A DNA stretch of 6,440 bases from Candidatus Aenigmatarchaeota archaeon (lineage in GTDB: Archaea > Aenigmatarchaeota > Aenigmatarchaeia > PWEA01 > JACQIF01), in contig JACQIF010000090.1 of assembly GCA_016198635.1 (NCBI GenBank), positions 1-6,440 on the forward strand, given 5' to 3'. A program made the position numbers and the translations under genes. The notes beneath the pieces are model-generated. The model had not been told where the DNA came from. It saw only the letters and a list, made by a program, of their open reading frames with translations, and searched no databases. Shown one piece after another: positions 5,854 to 6,440 of the stretch (within the stretch, counting starts at the first letter, position 1; each line of letters opens with the position of its first letter).

Positions 5854-6440
5854 ATGGCAACATCGCTTCAGATGCTACGCGTTGAGCCTAAAGTAGTGGG
5901 CGGTAAAACGGTCATTCCAACCTTCGAACTCGCCAACCAGATAGAGTTTCCTCAGCAAGACGGCCGTTCTCTAACTGCAGCCGAACACCAAGCCCGCGGC
6001 GTGCCAACGCTCGGCATGCTTCGCCACGCTTTCGATACTTCTCCGGCTTTCAAGCAGGCCGTCTACGCACAACGCGGATACGGCGAATGGACCTCGACCA
6101 CATGGGAAGACGGTAAGTACGTACACGAAGGAGCGCGACTCGTGCGCGAGGGCGATGCATGGGAATATGAAGGCGGCACCCGTACGAAACAACGAATGCC
6201 AGAAGACGATTGGGGGCTCGAATACCATCCTACTCTTGGCGTTGCGACGAAAACAGGCAGCAAAGAAGATGCAGTCGCTAAATTCGGTCAAGATGCTTCA
6301 TACTTCTGGGGTAACAAAGAAGGCTTCTGCCCCGTGCTTCGGGGCTACTACCTCGACGTCGGCAGGCCCTTCGACGTCGGCGCGGCCGGTGGGCCTGACG
6401 GCAGGTACTCGAAAGTTGGTGGTCGTGCGTGCCGTAGGTC
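5854..6440 (+). CDS. Protein of unknown function, 3' end cut by the window edge
   Basis: The frame is open from ATG 5854 to the end of the window, giving 195 complete codons and no stop. I do not recognise the family. The protein is hydrophilic, with no signal peptide and no membrane helix, so it is probably cytoplasmic. The N-terminus (MATSLQMLRVEPKVVGGKTV) leads into GRSLTAAEHQARGVPTLGML (37-56), which may be a short helical domain. An aromatic, acidic stretch follows (about 71-125, with several W, Y, E and D residues), then YFWGNKEGFCPVLRGYYLDV (about 149-168) and a glycine-rich end. LDVGRP and FDVGAA are adjacent six-residue near-repeats, encoded by an 11-bp direct repeat at 6353 and 6371. 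It has its own well-placed promoter and is not obviously tied to the glycosylation genes. The open frame, promoter fit and absence of a competing gene on the other strand support it as real. Confidence 0.7.
   Translation, partial: MATSLQMLRVEPKVVGGKTVIPTFELANQIEFPQQDGRSLTAAEHQARGVPTLGMLRHAFDTSPAFKQAVYAQRGYGEWTSTTWEDGKYVHEGARLVREGDAWEYEGGTRTKQRMPEDDWGLEYHPTLGVATKTGSKEDAVAKFGQDASYFWGNKEGFCPVLRGYYLDVGRPFDVGAAGGPDGRYSKVGGRACRR

Noticed and set aside
5971..6291. 106-codon minus-strand frame opposite the right-edge gene
   Set aside because: The plus-strand frame is longer, open to the edge and has a well-placed promoter; the minus-strand product is C/F/R-rich without family features.
6329..6345. 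Hairpin GCCCCG-TGCTT-CGGGGC, considered as a terminator
   Set aside because: It lies inside an open coding frame and has no T-run after it; archaeal termination does not generally depend on such hairpins.
1..6440. CRISPR arrays, tRNA or rRNA genes, insertion sequences
   Set aside because: No regularly spaced repeats, cloverleaf-like sequences, rRNA motifs, transposase motifs or terminal inverted repeats were seen on either strand.

Overview
The window looks archaeal. Three observations support this. Coding starts sit just downstream of AT-rich boxes of the archaeal TATA (box A) type, such as TTTATATA and CTTAAATA. The one clear internal ribosome binding site, AGGTGG, matches the archaeal anti-Shine-Dalgarno sequence. 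The gene set resembles archaeal dolichyl-phosphate-dependent glycosylation. Gene packing is very tight, with start/stop overlaps and a tail-to-tail overlap. The sequence alone does not let me name a lineage.

Layout. (1) At the left edge a minus-strand gene runs off the window; only its N-terminus (about 47 residues) is visible and it looks like another polytopic membrane protein. (2) A divergent promoter region of about 80 bp follows. (3) A plus-strand gene (223-1782) encodes a GT-C fold, GT39/ArnT-like membrane glycosyltransferase. (4) It converges on, and overlaps by 20 bp, a three-gene minus-strand operon. Read in transcription order from 5096 to 1763, this operon encodes a UPF0104/LPG-synthase-TM-like integral membrane protein, a second GT39-like glycosyltransferase clearly paralogous to the first, and a soluble GT2 enzyme of the dolichyl-phosphate-mannose synthase type. 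(5) A divergent intergenic region (5097-5237) holds two copies of the same 13-bp TATA-containing sequence, 93 bp apart, bracketing two perfect palindromes. (6) A plus-strand class I SAM-dependent methyltransferase follows. (7) A second promoter region with two TATA-like boxes precedes a plus-strand gene of unknown function, which is cut by the right edge.

How the genes may work together (inference). The GT2 enzyme would charge a polyprenyl/dolichyl phosphate with a sugar on the cytoplasmic face. The multi-membrane UPF0104-like protein would assist in the membrane; in Haloferax AglD a GT2 domain and a domain of this kind are fused in one protein. The GT39-like enzymes would then transfer the lipid-linked sugar to an acceptor on the outer face. 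The methyltransferase may modify a glycan or lipid but is on its own transcript, so the link is only positional. The right-hand gene has no evident connection.
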